From Limnohabitans sp. (GTDB lineage Bacteria; Pseudomonadota; Gammaproteobacteria; Burkholderiales; Burkholderiaceae_C), in NCBI GenBank assembly GCA_024642215.1, contig JAHEBO010000003.1, forward strand, positions 1 through 64,000: a DNA stretch of 64,000 nt. Direction: 5' to 3'. A program made the position numbers and the translations under genes. How positions within the stretch are numbered: position 1 is the stretch's first letter; every line of letters begins with the position of its first letter. The notes under the pieces were generated by a model. The model saw only the letters and a list, made by a program, of their open reading frames with translations, ran no database searches and was not told the origin of the DNA. Positions 1 through 11,275 of this stretch are shown piece after piece.

Positions 1-2
1 GC

Positions 3-983
3 AAAAAGCCCGTTCGCGTCGCCGTCACAGGAGCCGCTGGTCAAATTGGATACGCATTGTTGTTCCGCATCGCTTCCGGCGAAATGTTGGGCAAAGATCA
101 ACCTGTGATCTTGCAATTGCTTGAAATCCCTGACGAAAAAGCCCAAAAAGCTTTGAAGGGTGTCATGATGGAATTGGAAGATTGCGCATTCCCATTGCTC
201 GCAGGCATGGAAGCCCACGCCGACCCCATGACCGCTTTCAAAGACACCGACTATGCTTTGTTGGTCGGTTCACGTCCTCGTGGTCCTGGCATGGAGCGCG
301 CTGAGTTGCTCGCTATCAATGGCGCTATCTTCACGGCTCAAGGCAAGGCTCTGAATGCTGTGGCTTCACGCAATGTCAAAGTCTTGGTGGTCGGCAACCC
401 CGCCAACACCAACGCTTACATCGCCATGAAGAGCGCCCCCGATCTCAAGCCTGGCAACTTCACCGCCATGCTGCGTTTGGACCACAACCGCGCTGCGTCA
501 CAAATTGCTGCCAAAACTGGCAAAGCTGTGGCCGACATTCAGAAGTTGTGCGTTTGGGGCAACCACTCTCCCACCATGTACGCCGACTACCGCTTCGCCA
601 CCATCAACGGCGAATCAGTCAAGACCATGATCAACGATCAAGAATGGAACGCCAACGTGTTCTTGCCCACAGTGGGCAAACGCGGTGCTGCCATCATTGA
701 AGCACGTGGCTTATCTTCTGCGGCTTCTGCAGCCAATGCCGCTATCGACCACATGCGCGATTGGGCTTTGGGCACCAATGGCCAATGGGTCACCATGGGT
801 ATTCCTTCACAAGGCTGGTACGGTATTCCTAAAGACGTCATGTTCGGTTTCCCCGTCACATGCGCCAATGGCGAGTACAAAGTGGTTGAAGGTTTGGACA
901 TCGATGCTTTCAGCCAAGCCTGCATCGACAAAACGTTGAAAGAACTGACAGACGAGCAAGCCGGCGTGGCTCACTTGGTCTAA
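3..983 (+). CDS. mdh: Malate dehydrogenase (5' end cut by window edge)
   Basis: Reading frame 3 is open from the window start: [30 protein letters not shown] (Rossmann GAAGQIG motif), [15 protein letters not shown] active-site region. The ORF track starts at an internal TTG (57). Confidence 0.97.
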   Translation, partial: KKPVRVAVTGAAGQIGYALLFRIASGEMLGKDQPVILQLLEIPDEKAQKALKGVMMELEDCAFPLLAGMEAHADPMTAFKDTDYALLVGSRPRGPGMERAELLAINGAIFTAQGKALNAVASRNVKVLVVGNPANTNAYIAMKSAPDLKPGNFTAMLRLDHNRAASQIAAKTGKAVADIQKLCVWGNHSPTMYADYRFATINGESVKTMINDQEWNANVFLPTVGKRGAAIIEARGLSSAASAANAAIDHMRDWALGTNGQWVTMGIPSQGWYGIPKDVMFGFPVTCANGEYKVVEGLDIDAFSQACIDKTLKELTDEQAGVAHLV

Positions 984-998
984 TCAGACGTCAGTGTT

Positions 999-1994
999 GT
1001 GAAGCATCCGCGCGACATTCTGTTGGGTTCACAAGCGGCAAGCATGGTCTTGCCTGTTTGTGACCACTACAGCGGCGTCGAAGTGCGGATGCGCAAAAGC
1101 TTGCAGCTGCAAGCCGAGATGACGCAAGAGCTGGGTGCTTGTGTTTTCGATGTCACCTTAGATTGCGAAGATGGCGCGCCAGTAGGCGGGGAACTTGAGC
1201 ACGCCCATTTGGTCAAAGAAATTGTCTGCAGTTCTTTGCCCCAAGCCCGAGTGGCCGTTCGCGTACATCCAGTCGATCACCCTTCATTTTTGAACGATGT
1301 GAACGTCATTGTGGGGTCTGCGCGTGGCAGGTTGCGCCACGTGATGATTCCCAAAGTAGAGTCACTCGCCGATGTTGAAATGGCAGCTCAAGCCATGAAT
1401 GACGTGGGCGCATCCAATTTGCCCTTGCACGTTTTGATCGAATCGCCTGCTGCTGTTCATCGTGCATTTGACATTGCATCGCACCCACGCGTGCAGTCCT
1501 TGAGTTTTGGTTTGATGGATTTTGTATCTGCACATGGTGGTGCCATCCCATCCAGTGGCATGGGATTGCAGGGCCAATTTACGCACCCCTTGGTATTGCG
1601 CGCCAAATTGGAAATTGCCAGCGCCTGTCATGCCCACGGCAAGGTACCATCCCATTGCGTGGTCACTGAGTTCAGTGATTTAGATGCCATCAAAGTTGCC
1701 GCTGTAAAAGCTTCGCGCGAGTTGGGTTACACACGCATGTGGAGCATTCACCCTAGTCAAATTCGGCCCGTTGTGGAGGCTTTGGCTCCCAGCGCCCATG
1801 AAATTGAGCAAGCGGCAGCGTTGATAGTGGCTGCGCAAAGTGCCGAGTGGGCGCCTGTGAGCCATGGCGGTCAATTGCATGATCGCGCCAGTTACAGATT
1901 TTTTTGGCAAGTGCTTGAGCGCGCTTACCAAACGGGAAGGCATTTGCCGGAGTCGGTTCAATCCTATTTTGGAGAGACAACATGCGCAGCATGA
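999..1994 (+). CDS. HpcH/HpaI aldolase / citrate lyase beta subunit (CitE-like) family protein
   Basis: 331 aa, GTG start; FDVTLDCEDGAPVGGE, RVHPVDHPSF, MIPKVESLADVE, LIESPAAV motifs of the CitE/malyl-CoA lyase family; sits between mdh and acnB. Confidence 0.85.
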   Translation: MKHPRDILLGSQAASMVLPVCDHYSGVEVRMRKSLQLQAEMTQELGACVFDVTLDCEDGAPVGGELEHAHLVKEIVCSSLPQARVAVRVHPVDHPSFLNDVNVIVGSARGRLRHVMIPKVESLADVEMAAQAMNDVGASNLPLHVLIESPAAVHRAFDIASHPRVQSLSFGLMDFVSAHGGAIPSSGMGLQGQFTHPLVLRAKLEIASACHAHGKVPSHCVVTEFSDLDAIKVAAVKASRELGYTRMWSIHPSQIRPVVEALAPSAHEIEQAAALIVAAQSAEWAPVSHGGQLHDRASYRFFWQVLERAYQTGRHLPESVQSYFGETTCAA

Positions 1995-2560
1995 CATTCA
2001 AGGCTCTGATTTTGATGATGTGCCTGCTGGGCATGACTGTGGGGCATGCGCAGACACCTAGCACAGCCAATGGGTCTGGCAAAAAAGAAGCAAAGACCAA
2101 ACCTGCAACGCCACCTTCATCCAACAAAACAGTGAAGAAGAATGAGCCGTTAAAGGCAGTTGCAGCTGGTGCTGCTGTTGAACCCGCTTTGGCTCAGCAA
2201 GAGCTCACCATTGCAGAGCGCGTGCATGTGGGAAATTTGCCTTGCGAGCTTGGGGCCTCTGTGCGCATGACAGCGGACGCCAATGCGCCGGGCTATTTCA
2301 ACTTACAAGGCAAGGGCTACAAATACCGCATGCGGCCCGTGACCACCAGCACAGGTGCCATTCGTCTGGAAGACGAAAAAGCAGGTGCAGTGTGGTTGCA
2401 GCTTGCCAATAAATCCATGCTGATGGATCAAAAAAATGGACGTCGATTGGCGGATGAATGTGCCCACCCAGATCAGGTGGCCGTCGCCAATGACATGAAA
2501 GTCAATCCCCCTCCAGCCTTGATTGATGTCAGCAACACTGCGGCACCAGTCCAACGCTGA
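1982..2560 (+). CDS. Hypothetical secreted protein
   Basis: 192 aa; N-terminal hydrophobic signal-like segment (MTFKALILMMCLLGMTVGHAQ), then a K/P-rich linker. An alternative ATG at 1991 overlaps the upstream TGA. Confidence 0.65.
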   Translation: MRSMTFKALILMMCLLGMTVGHAQTPSTANGSGKKEAKTKPATPPSSNKTVKKNEPLKAVAAGAAVEPALAQQELTIAERVHVGNLPCELGASVRMTADANAPGYFNLQGKGYKYRMRPVTTSTGAIRLEDEKAGAVWLQLANKSMLMDQKNGRRLADECAHPDQVAVANDMKVNPPPALIDVSNTAAPVQR

Positions 2561-2617
2561 TGGGTGTCGTTTGAAAATTTTGCTTTGTAAATTTATTTAG
2601 TTAGACAGGAGAAAAAA

Positions 2618-5209
2618 ATGTTGAAAGCCTATCGCGAACACGCTGCCGAACGCGCTGCATTGGGTATCCCACCGCTGCCTTTGGATGCGAAGCAAACTGC
2701 TGAGTTGATCGATCTGATCAAATCGCCCCCACAAGGTGAAGACGCCTTTTTGTTGGATTTGTTGACACACCGCGTGCCACCCGGTGTTGACGATGCCGCT
2801 AAAGTGAAAGCCTCTTTCTTGTCCGCAGTTGCGCACGGTGATGTCAATGTTGCGTTGATCAGCAAAGCCAAAGCCACTGAGTTGTTGGGCACCATGGTGG
2901 GCGGCTACAACGTCAAACCTTTGATCGATTTGCTCGATGACAAAGAAGTTGGCGCAGTGGCTGCTGAAGGTTTGAAGAAAACATTGCTGATGTTTGACTT
3001 CTTCCATGACGTGGCAGAAAAATCCAAAGCTGGCAATGCCAATGCCAGCGCAGTGATCAAGAGCTGGGCAGATGCTGAATGGTTCACTTCACGTCCTGAA
3101 GTGGCCCCAAAAATCACAGTCTCTGTGTTCAAAGTTCCAGGTGAAACCAACACCGATGATTTGTCACCTGCGCCCGATGCATGGAGCCGCCCTGACATTC
3201 CATTGCACTATTTGGCCATGTTGAAAAACACACGCCCAGATGCAGCCTTCAAGCCAGAAGAAGACGGCAAGCGCGGCCCTATGGCTTTCATTGAAGAGTT
3301 GAAGAAGAAAGGTCACTTGGTGGCTTATGTGGGCGACGTGGTCGGCACAGGTTCTTCACGCAAATCAGCCACCAACAGCATCATCTGGGGCTTTGGTGAA
3401 GACATTCCTTTTGTACCCAACAAGCGTTTTGGCGGCGTGACTTTGGGCGGCAAAATTGCCCCGATTTTCTTCAACACACAGGAAGACTCTGGCGCATTGC
3501 CCATCGAAGTGGATGTTTCCAAATTGGAAATGGGTGACGTGATTGATGTCTTGCCTTACGAAGGCAAGATCATGAAAAATGGCGCCTTGCTCAACGAGTT
3601 TGAGCTGCGCAGCGAGATGCTGTTTGACGAAGTGCGTGCTGGTGGCCGTATCAATTTGATCATTGGTCGTTCATTGACTGGCAAGGCACGTGAGTTCTTG
3701 GGTCTGCCCACTTCCACATTGTTCCGCTTGCCCAAAGTGCCAGCTTCTACCAAAGCCGGTTTCACATTGGCGCAAAAAATGGTGGGCCGTGCTTGCGGTT
3801 TGCCAGAAGGTCAGGGCGTTCGGCCCGGTACTTATTGCGAACCCAAAATGACCACTGTGGGTTCACAAGACACCACTGGCACCATGACGCGTGACGAATT
3901 GAAAGACTTGGCTTGCTTGGGCTTCAGCTCTGACATGGTGATGCAATCTTTCTGCCACACGGCGGCTTATCCCAAGCCCGTCGACGTCAAAATGCACCAC
4001 GAGTTGCCAGCTTTCATGAGCAATCGCGGTGGTGTTTCTCTGAAACCCGGTGATGGTGTGATTCACAGTTGGTTGAACCGTTTGTTGTTGCCCGATACAG
4101 TGGGCACGGGCGGCGATTCACATACACGTTTCCCTATCGGCATTTCTTTCCCCGCCGGTTCCGGTTTGGTGGCTTTCGGTGCAGCCACAGGCGTGATGCC
4201 TTTGGACATGCCTGAGTCCATCTTGGTTCGTTTCAAAGGCAAGATGCAGCCTGGCATCACCTTGCGCGACTTGGTTCACGCCATTCCTTACTACGCCATC
4301 AAAGCTGGTTTGTTGACTGTTGCCAAGTCCGGCAAGATCAACGAGTTCTCTGGCCGCATTTTGGAAATTGAAGGTTTGCCAGATTTGAAAGTCGAGCAAG
4401 CGTTTGAGTTGTCTGATGCGTCTGCAGAGCGTTCTGCTGCCGGTTGTACCGTCAAGCTCAACCCCGAGCCCGTCAAAGAGTATCTGAACTCCAACATCGT
4501 TTTGATGAAGAACATGATTGCGCAGGGCTACAACGACAAGCGTGCACTCGAGCGTCGTATCAAGGCCGTGGAAGCTTGGTTGGCCAACCCCAACTTGCTT
4601 GAAGCCGATGCCAATGCCGAATACGCACACGTGCTCGAAATCGACATGGACCAGCTCAAAGAACCCGTCATGTGCTGCCCTAACGATCCTGATGATGCTA
4701 AGTTGTTGTCAGACGTTGCTGGCACCAAAATCGATGAAGTGTTCATTGGCTCTTGCATGACCAACATCGGCCACTTCCGCGCAGCCTCCAAGTTGCTCGA
4801 AGGTCGTCGTGACATTCCGGTGAAGTTGTGGGTTGCGCCACCAACCAAAATGGACGCTGCCGAATTGACCAAAGAAGGTCACTATGGCGTGTTCGGTGCT
4901 GCTGGTGCTCGTACCGAAATGCCTGGCTGTTCATTGTGCATGGGTAACCAAGCGCAAGTGCGTGAAGGCGCTACCGTGGTATCTACTTCTACACGTAACT
5001 TCCCAAATCGTTTGGGTAAAAACACCAATGTGTATTTGGGTTCTGCTGAAGTGGCTGCCATCAGCTCTAAGCTGGGACGCATTCCCACCGTGGCCGAATA
5101 CCAAGACAGCATGACTGAAATCAACAAAGACGGAAGCCAGATCTACAAGTACATGAACTTCGACAAGATCGAAGAGTACGCAGAAGTGGCGAAGGGCGTG
5201 ACGGCCTAA
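2618..5209 (+). CDS. acnB: Aconitate hydratase B (bifunctional aconitase/2-methylisocitrate dehydratase)
   Basis: 863 aa beginning [56 protein letters not shown]; Fe-S cysteines in [12 protein letters not shown]. Confidence 0.98.
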   Translation: MLKAYREHAAERAALGIPPLPLDAKQTAELIDLIKSPPQGEDAFLLDLLTHRVPPGVDDAAKVKASFLSAVAHGDVNVALISKAKATELLGTMVGGYNVKPLIDLLDDKEVGAVAAEGLKKTLLMFDFFHDVAEKSKAGNANASAVIKSWADAEWFTSRPEVAPKITVSVFKVPGETNTDDLSPAPDAWSRPDIPLHYLAMLKNTRPDAAFKPEEDGKRGPMAFIEELKKKGHLVAYVGDVVGTGSSRKSATNSIIWGFGEDIPFVPNKRFGGVTLGGKIAPIFFNTQEDSGALPIEVDVSKLEMGDVIDVLPYEGKIMKNGALLNEFELRSEMLFDEVRAGGRINLIIGRSLTGKAREFLGLPTSTLFRLPKVPASTKAGFTLAQKMVGRACGLPEGQGVRPGTYCEPKMTTVGSQDTTGTMTRDELKDLACLGFSSDMVMQSFCHTAAYPKPVDVKMHHELPAFMSNRGGVSLKPGDGVIHSWLNRLLLPDTVGTGGDSHTRFPIGISFPAGSGLVAFGAATGVMPLDMPESILVRFKGKMQPGITLRDLVHAIPYYAIKAGLLTVAKSGKINEFSGRILEIEGLPDLKVEQAFELSDASAERSAAGCTVKLNPEPVKEYLNSNIVLMKNMIAQGYNDKRALERRIKAVEAWLANPNLLEADANAEYAHVLEIDMDQLKEPVMCCPNDPDDAKLLSDVAGTKIDEVFIGSCMTNIGHFRAASKLLEGRRDIPVKLWVAPPTKMDAAELTKEGHYGVFGAAGARTEMPGCSLCMGNQAQVREGATVVSTSTRNFPNRLGKNTNVYLGSAEVAAISSKLGRIPTVAEYQDSMTEINKDGSQIYKYMNFDKIEEYAEVAKGVTA

Positions 5210-5235
5210 TCTAAGGTTCATCGCTTAGTTCAGAA

Positions 5236-5267
5236 GCCCAAAAGATCTCGGTCTTTTGGGCTTTTTT
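5236..5267 (+). terminator. Rho-independent terminator after acnB
   Basis: Perfect inverted repeat GCCCAAAAGA-tctcgg-TCTTTTGGGC followed by T6. Confidence 0.85.
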
Positions 5268-5305
5268 GATGCCTCTCATGTTTTGTTGAAAAACTTCGCT
5301 GCAAA

Positions 5306-6505
5306 ATGGATCCCGTGAAAAACTCAATTTTGATTGTGGGTGGTGGCATTGGTGGCTTGGCTGCTGCATTGGCGTGTGCCCAACAGGGTGCAAAGCCGCA
5401 TGTGATTGAGCGTGCCAAAGTTTTCAGTGAAGTGGGAGCGGGCATTCAGATGGGCCCCAATGTCACGCGCACTTTGTTTTCGTGGGGGCTAGAAAAAGCA
5501 CTTCGAGAAGTGGTGTTTACACCTGATCGTTTGCACGTGCGTGATGCGCAATCAGGCAGCACCTTGGGTGCTTTAAGACTGGGTCAAAGAAGTGTGCAGA
5601 CCTATGGGGCACCTTATTTTGCAGTGCACAGGGCAGATCTGCATCAGGTCTTGTTGCAGCACGTGGTCAATACAGGTGCTGTCAAGTTAAGTCTCAACTG
5701 CCAAATTGATTTGATTCGAGATGATGCCGATCAGATCACGGTCAATGGCCGCGGCTTGCCTGAAGGTTTTTTTGAAACTGTTCAGGCTGAGGCCATGGTG
5801 GGGGCTGATGGTCTGTGGAGTTCTACGCGTCAGTACGTTGTGCCTCAAACGCCCCCTAGAGTCACCAATCTCTTGGCTTACCGAGCGCTTGTCCCCATGC
5901 AGTCTTTGCCAGAAAGTTTGCGCACGCAAGACGTGACGGTGTGGGTGGGGGCCAAGTTGCACGCTGTCTTGTACCCCGTAAGGCGTGGTGAGTTTTTGAA
6001 TTTGGTGGTGATCGTGAATGGACGGCCCCCTGTGCAACTGGCGGAATGGGATCATGCCGCCAACAAGCGTGATCTGGATTTGGCCATGGGATTTGCACAT
6101 TCAGATTTGAAAAATATTTTGAGTGCGGTGGCAGATTGGCGCTTGTGGTCGCTGTGTGATCGTCCGCCTGTCCGTGGTGCAAATGAAATGGCGAAGGGTC
6201 GCATTGCGCTGCTGGGCGATGCCGCTCACCCCATGCGTCCATTCATGGCGCAGGGTGCTGGCATGGCGATAGAAGATGCAGCCGAATTGGCCGCAAGTTG
6301 GGCCAGGTCAGAGTTGACGGTGCCAGAGCGCTGGCAGTTGTACGCCAAAGCACGGTGGGCGCGCAATGCCAAGGTTCAGCAGCGTTCCATTCAAAATGGC
6401 AAAATTTTCCATTTGCAAGGCCCCATGCGTTGGGGCAGAGACTTGGCCATGCGCATGTTGGGCGAGTCCTTGATGGATGTGCCTTGGCTTTATGCGGGTC
6501 CTTAA
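5306..6505 (+). CDS. FAD-dependent monooxygenase (salicylate/3-hydroxybenzoate hydroxylase-like)
   Basis: N-terminal GGGIGGLAAALACAQQG dinucleotide-binding motif and GRIALLGDAAHPMRPFMAQGAGMAIEDAAELA, typical of flavin aromatic hydroxylases. Confidence 0.88.
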   Translation: MDPVKNSILIVGGGIGGLAAALACAQQGAKPHVIERAKVFSEVGAGIQMGPNVTRTLFSWGLEKALREVVFTPDRLHVRDAQSGSTLGALRLGQRSVQTYGAPYFAVHRADLHQVLLQHVVNTGAVKLSLNCQIDLIRDDADQITVNGRGLPEGFFETVQAEAMVGADGLWSSTRQYVVPQTPPRVTNLLAYRALVPMQSLPESLRTQDVTVWVGAKLHAVLYPVRRGEFLNLVVIVNGRPPVQLAEWDHAANKRDLDLAMGFAHSDLKNILSAVADWRLWSLCDRPPVRGANEMAKGRIALLGDAAHPMRPFMAQGAGMAIEDAAELAASWARSELTVPERWQLYAKARWARNAKVQQRSIQNGKIFHLQGPMRWGRDLAMRMLGESLMDVPWLYAGP

Positions 6506-6536
6506 AGAGACCGCAGCCAAGCCCAGGTGAGGCAAA

Positions 6537-7472
6537 TTAAACTTTGCCCAGCAGCAAAAACTCCATCAATGCTTTTTGCGCATGCATGCGATTTTCTGCC
6601 TCGTCCCAAACCACAGATTGAGGACCGTCAATCACTTCTGCGCTGACTTCTTCACCGCGGTGTGCAGGCAAACAGTGCATGAACAAGGCATCAGGTTTGG
6701 CAACCTTCATCATGTCTTCATCGACGCACCAATCGGCAAAAGCTTTTTTGCGTGCCTCGTTCTCAGCTTCGTAGCCCATGCTGGTCCAAACGTCGGTGGT
6801 GACCAAGTCGGCACCTTCGCAAGCTTGCATTGGGTCTTTGAAGAATTGGGTGCTGGCGGCGCTTCGGACACCCACTACTGCAGGGTCGACTTCGTAGCCG
6901 CTGGGGGTGCTTAAGTGCACTTTAAAACCGAGCAGGTCAGCCGCTTGCAGCCATGTATTGGCCATGTTGTTGCCATCCCCCACCCATGCCACTGTCTTGC
7001 CTTGAATAGAGCCACGATGCTCAATGTAAGTGAAGATGTCGGCCAATATTTGGCAGGGGTGGAATTCGTTGGTCAAGCCATTGATCACTGGCACGCGTGA
7101 GTGCGCTGCAAAGTTTTCAATCTTGTCTTGGCCATACGTGCGAATCATCACCAGGTCAACCATGCGGCTGATCACGCGCGCGCTGTCCTCTATGGGCTCT
7201 GCACGGCCCAGTTGGCTGTCACCTGTGGTGAGGTGAACCACAGAGCCACCCAATTGGTACATGCCGGCTTCAAAACTGACGCGCGTGCGCGTGGAAGCTT
7301 TTTCAAAAATCATGGCCAGCGTGCGGTCAGCAAGTGGTTGGTATTTTTCGTAGGCCTTGAATTTGGCTTTGATGAAAGCGGCCCGTTTGAAGAGGTGTGC
7401 GTACTCATCGGCTGTGAGGTCGGTGAATTGCAAATAATGCCGAAGCGGCATGGCCTGAACATTCAAGGTCAT
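6537..7472 (-). CDS. argF: Ornithine carbamoyltransferase
   Basis: 311 aa; FEKASTRTRVSFEAGM carbamoyl phosphate site, HPCQILADI, MHCLPAHRGEEV. Confidence 0.97.
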   Translation of the reverse strand: MTLNVQAMPLRHYLQFTDLTADEYAHLFKRAAFIKAKFKAYEKYQPLADRTLAMIFEKASTRTRVSFEAGMYQLGGSVVHLTTGDSQLGRAEPIEDSARVISRMVDLVMIRTYGQDKIENFAAHSRVPVINGLTNEFHPCQILADIFTYIEHRGSIQGKTVAWVGDGNNMANTWLQAADLLGFKVHLSTPSGYEVDPAVVGVRSAASTQFFKDPMQACEGADLVTTDVWTSMGYEAENEARKKAFADWCVDEDMMKVAKPDALFMHCLPAHRGEEVSAEVIDGPQSVVWDEAENRMHAQKALMEFLLLGKV

Positions 7473-7476
7473 GAAA

Positions 7477-8673
7477 TTACTCCGTAAGAAATGTGTGGAT
7501 CAAGGGCAACAAAATGTCGGCCACTTGATCTGCTTCTGCTTGCGTCATGATGAGCGGCGGCACCATGCGAATCACGCTGTCTGCGGTGACGCTGATGAGC
7601 AAGCCAGCATCAGCAGCACGCTGTGTCAAAACGCCGCAGGGTTTGTCGAGTTCAATGCCCAGCATCAGGCCTTGGCCACGAATTTCTTTCACACCTTTGA
7701 CGCCTGCCAAACTTTTTTCAAGGCGTGCCTTGAGGTGGGCGCCAACGCGCGCGGCATTTTCAATCAGACCGTCTTTTTCCATGATGCGAATGGTTTCAAC
7801 GCCAGCACGCATGGCCAAGGGATTGCCGCCAAAGGTTGTGCCGTGGCTACCTGTTTGGAAGATATTTGCAGCCTTGGGGCCAGCCACCACAGCCGCGATG
7901 GGCATGCCAGAGCCCAAGCCCTTGGCCAGGGGCATCACGTCAGCTTTGATGCCCGCCCATTGGTGAGCAAACCATTTGCCTGTGCGTCCCATGCCGCACT
8001 GGACTTCGTCAATCATCATGAGCCAATCTTTTTGATCGCACAAAGCGCGGACGTCACGCAAGTAGTCCATGTGCATGGGATTGACGCCGCCTTCACCTTG
8101 AATGGTTTCAAAGAAAACGGCCACGACGTTCGGATTGTTTTCTGTGGCCTTTTTCAAGGCTTCAATGTTGTTCACTGGAACACGAATGAAGCCTTCAACC
8201 AAAGGCCCAAAGCCTTGTTGAATCTTGGTGTTGCCCGTGGCGCTGAGCGTGGCAATGCTGCGGCCATGAAAGGCTTTTTCGTAAACCACAATTTCAGGTT
8301 TGTCGATGCCTTTGTCGTGGCCATACTTGCGCGCCAACTTGATGGCAGCCTCGTTGGCTTCTAAGCCTGTACAGCAAAAGAAGACATTGGTCATGCCAGA
8401 CAGCTCCACCAATTTGGCCGCCAACTTTTCTTGGTTGGGCACATGGTAGTAGTTGCAACTGTGGATGATTTTGCTCAATTGATCTTGCAGGGCAGGAACC
8501 AATTCGGGGTGGTTGTGACCCAAGGTGTTCACGGCAATGCCACCCAATGCATCCAAATACTCTTTGCCATTGACATCCCACAATCGGCACCCTTGACCAT
8601 GGCTCATTGCGATAGGCAATCGGCCATAGGTGTTCATGGTGTGCGGCGAAGTGGCTTCAATGAAAGCGGGCAT
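7477..8673 (-). CDS. argD: Acetylornithine aminotransferase family protein
   Basis: Start taken at MPAFIEATSPHTMNTYGRLPIAM; class III PLP aminotransferase motifs (MIDEVQCGMGRTGKWFAHQ, GLGSGMPIAAV, GSHGTTFGGNPLA). Adjacent to argF. Confidence 0.93.
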   Translation of the reverse strand: MPAFIEATSPHTMNTYGRLPIAMSHGQGCRLWDVNGKEYLDALGGIAVNTLGHNHPELVPALQDQLSKIIHSCNYYHVPNQEKLAAKLVELSGMTNVFFCCTGLEANEAAIKLARKYGHDKGIDKPEIVVYEKAFHGRSIATLSATGNTKIQQGFGPLVEGFIRVPVNNIEALKKATENNPNVVAVFFETIQGEGGVNPMHMDYLRDVRALCDQKDWLMMIDEVQCGMGRTGKWFAHQWAGIKADVMPLAKGLGSGMPIAAVVAGPKAANIFQTGSHGTTFGGNPLAMRAGVETIRIMEKDGLIENAARVGAHLKARLEKSLAGVKGVKEIRGQGLMLGIELDKPCGVLTQRAADAGLLISVTADSVIRMVPPLIMTQAEADQVADILLPLIHTFLTE

Positions 8674-8840
8674 GCTGAGAACTCCTCTGAATAGAAATCG
8701 GCCCAACGAATAGGGCCGCTGAGATGAGATTTTAGAGCCAGAAATAAAGCTTCAAGTCTTATATAAGATACAATAGTTGTGCAACGCAGCATCTAGGCGA
8801 TCCCTGATGCTTGCCCGTCAAATTACTTAACCTCTGATCG

Positions 8841-9155
8841 ATGGTTTCCAACAACGCCAAAGAAGTACTGATTCAAGGAGTTACCTTGGATGGCCGCACA
8901 TTCAGACCCAGTGATTGGGCTGAACGTTTGGCTGGCGTGATGGGGCAGTTTCGTCCTGGTGGCGCTACACCAGGAAGCCATTTGAGTTATTCGCCTTGGT
9001 GCATTCCCCAAACACTGGGCGGCGTGAAGTGCGTGGTGGTGCACACAGATTTGCGTGGCTATGAGCCCATGGCCTGGGACTTTCTCATGAACTTTGCAAA
9101 AGACAATCAATTGCAAGTGTCAGAGGCCTGCCTACTTCCAGAGCACCCCCGTTAA
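8841..9155 (+). CDS. DUF3579-type small conserved protein
   Basis: 104 aa, MVSNNAKEVLIQGVTLDGRTFRPSDWAERLAGVMGQF; resembles a betaproteobacterial family usually near argF/rpsT (recalled, not searched). Confidence 0.75.
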   Translation: MVSNNAKEVLIQGVTLDGRTFRPSDWAERLAGVMGQFRPGGATPGSHLSYSPWCIPQTLGGVKCVVVHTDLRGYEPMAWDFLMNFAKDNQLQVSEACLLPEHPR

Positions 9156-9180
9156 GCAAGCTGCATTGAAAGCAGACACA

Positions 9181-9206
9181 AAAAAGCCGTCCTAAGACGG
9201 CTTTTT
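9181..9206. terminator. Bidirectional rho-independent terminator between convergent genes
   Basis: AAAAAGCCGTC-CTAA-GACGGCTTTTT, lying between DUF3579 (+) and rpsT (-) 3' ends. Confidence 0.85.
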
Positions 9207-9280
9207 GCTTTTCTTTGCTGACAGCGCACCCGTTTCAAACGGCGGCAACCCTGGTGGGTGCCGGGCTGATGATCAATTGA

Positions 9281-9577
9281 TCAGGCGAGGGCCAAGGCTT
9301 TCACCTTGGTTGACAAGCGGCTCTTATCGCGAGCTGCTTTGTTCTTGTGGAAGATACCTTTGTCGGCAATCGTGTCCACAACGGCTTGCATTTTTGCAAA
9401 CAGTTCGGTAGCTTTGGTTTTGTCACCAGCCAGAACAGCTTTTTCAACGTTCTTCACGGCGGTGCGGTATTTAGAGCGCAGTGAGGTGTTCGCTGCATTC
9501 AGTTTCACGTCTTGACGTGCGCGTTTACGGCCTGATGCCAGGCGGGGGTTCTTTTTCTTGGGTTTTCCAGAAGCCAT
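9281..9577 (-). CDS. rpsT: 30S ribosomal protein S20
   Basis: 97 aa [44 protein letters not shown], canonical S20. Confidence 0.97.
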   Translation of the reverse strand: MASGKPKKKNPRLASGRKRARQDVKLNAANTSLRSKYRTAVKNVEKAVLAGDKTKATELFAKMQAVVDTIADKGIFHKNKAARDKSRLSTKVKALALA

Positions 9578-9694
9578 TTTAAATTTCCTAGTTGTCTGAG
9601 GATGTTGTCAGCAAAGCCGGCTATTGTACCAGTCAAATTGCACCCCGGTCGAGCCCCCCTGACAGCTTGGCCATTCAGTCGCTACACTCTCGGC

Positions 9695-11260
9695 GTGAGC
9701 CTTCTTAAATCTGCATCAACCGTCTCTCTCTGGACCTTGGCTTCCCGCATCACGGGATTGGTCCGAGAGCTGTTGATCGCCTCAGCTTTTGGTGCCAGTG
9801 CGCTGACCGATGCCTTTAATGTGGCCTTTCGTATTCCAAATTTGTTTCGAAGGTTCTTTGCAGAGGGTGCGTTCAGTCAAGCCTTCGTACCTGTGTTGGC
9901 GGCCAGCAAAACGCAACACGGTGAGGCGGCCACCCATCAAGCCATTGACCATGTGGCCACATTGTTGGCTTGGGCCTTGTTGCTATTGAGCATGGTGGGT
10001 GTGGCGCTTGCACCTTTTTTGGTGTGGGCCATGGCCAGTGGTTTACAACAGCAGCCTGAGTCATTTGCAGCAGCAGTGCGCATGACACGTTGGATGTTTC
10101 CCTACATCGCCTTTATGTCCTTGGTTGCGCTTTCGGCGGGCATCTTGAACACTTGGAAGCGTTTTGCCGTCCCTGCGGCAACGCCTGTGTTGTTGAATGT
10201 GGCCATGATTGGCGCTGCGTGGCTGTTGGCGCCTTGGCTTCAAACTCAAGGCATCCAGCCAGTTTATGCTTTGCCTGTAGGGGTCATGTTGGGCGGTCTG
10301 ATGCAGCTGTCAATTCAAATTCCAGCTTTGTCCAAGTTGGGTTTGCTGCCGCGCATTGGTGTGACATGGCGAGCCATCCAGGAAGCAGTGAATGACCCTG
10401 CATCGCGTCAAATTGCAAGCCTGATGTTGCCCGCACTTTTGGGCGTAGGGGTTGCGCAAATTTCATTGCTGATCAACACGCAGATTGCCTCTCATTTGGC
10501 GCCAGGCAGTGTCAGTTGGTTAACCTATGCTGATCGATTGATGGAATTTCCAACGGCCATCTTGGGCGTCGCCTTGGGCGCTGTGTTGATGCCTCAGTTG
10601 GCAGCAGCCCGTACCCAAGGTGATCAGCAGGAATATGCGGCAATGTTAGATTGGGGTCTTCGGTTGGTGGTGTTGCTGGCATTGCCGTGTGCCGCTGCGT
10701 TGCTTACCTTTTCTCAGCCCTTGGTGTCAGTGCTTTATCACTATGGTGCTTTTACAGATCAAGATGTGAAGCAGACCACGATGGCACTCACTGGCTATGG
10801 TGTGGGGTTGCTCGGTTTGGTCGCTATCAAAGTATTAGCCCCTGGCTACTATGCAAGCCAGGACATCAAAACGCCCGTCAAGATAGCCATCGTTGTTTTG
10901 TGTTTTACGCAACTCATGAATTTGGTGTTGGTGCCTTATTTGGCGCATGCAGGTTTAGCGCTCTCCATCGGTTTAGGCGCTTTGTTAAATGCGGCTTGGT
11001 TGTTTGTGGGCTTGGTGAAAAAAGGCAGTTACAAGCCCTTGCCAGGTTGGGGCATGTTTGGTGTGCGCGTGCTGTGTGCCACTTTGTTGCTGTCTGGTTT
11101 TTTAATGTTTGCAACGGTGCAATTTGATTGGTTGGCCGGGCGTCAACAGGTGCTGATCCGATTGGGCGTCATGGCACTTGTCTTGATCGTTTCGGCTGTT
11201 TTGTATTTCGGATGTTTGCGAGTCAGTGGCTTGCGTCTGAAAACTTTTGTACGACGCTAA
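9695..11260 (+). CDS. murJ: Lipid II flippase MurJ (MviN)
   Basis: Start at GTG 9695 (MSLLKSASTVSLWTLASRITGLVRELLIASAFGASALTDAFNVAFRIPNLFRRFFAEGAFSQAFVPVL); polytopic membrane protein, MurJ signature. Confidence 0.97.
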   Translation: MSLLKSASTVSLWTLASRITGLVRELLIASAFGASALTDAFNVAFRIPNLFRRFFAEGAFSQAFVPVLAASKTQHGEAATHQAIDHVATLLAWALLLLSMVGVALAPFLVWAMASGLQQQPESFAAAVRMTRWMFPYIAFMSLVALSAGILNTWKRFAVPAATPVLLNVAMIGAAWLLAPWLQTQGIQPVYALPVGVMLGGLMQLSIQIPALSKLGLLPRIGVTWRAIQEAVNDPASRQIASLMLPALLGVGVAQISLLINTQIASHLAPGSVSWLTYADRLMEFPTAILGVALGAVLMPQLAAARTQGDQQEYAAMLDWGLRLVVLLALPCAAALLTFSQPLVSVLYHYGAFTDQDVKQTTMALTGYGVGLLGLVAIKVLAPGYYASQDIKTPVKIAIVVLCFTQLMNLVLVPYLAHAGLALSIGLGALLNAAWLFVGLVKKGSYKPLPGWGMFGVRVLCATLLLSGFLMFATVQFDWLAGRQQVLIRLGVMALVLIVSAVLYFGCLRVSGLRLKTFVRR

Positions 11261-11275
11261 AGCGTTTTCTGCGTT

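Noticed and set aside
4118-4630. 170-aa - strand ORF inside acnB
   Set aside because: Antisense to an intact, highly conserved enzyme; no independent evidence of coding.
7471-8364. 297-aa + strand ORF opposite argD
   Set aside because: Antisense shadow of a clearly recognisable aminotransferase; composition (His/Phe/Ala-rich) typical of reverse-strand readthrough, no family resemblance.
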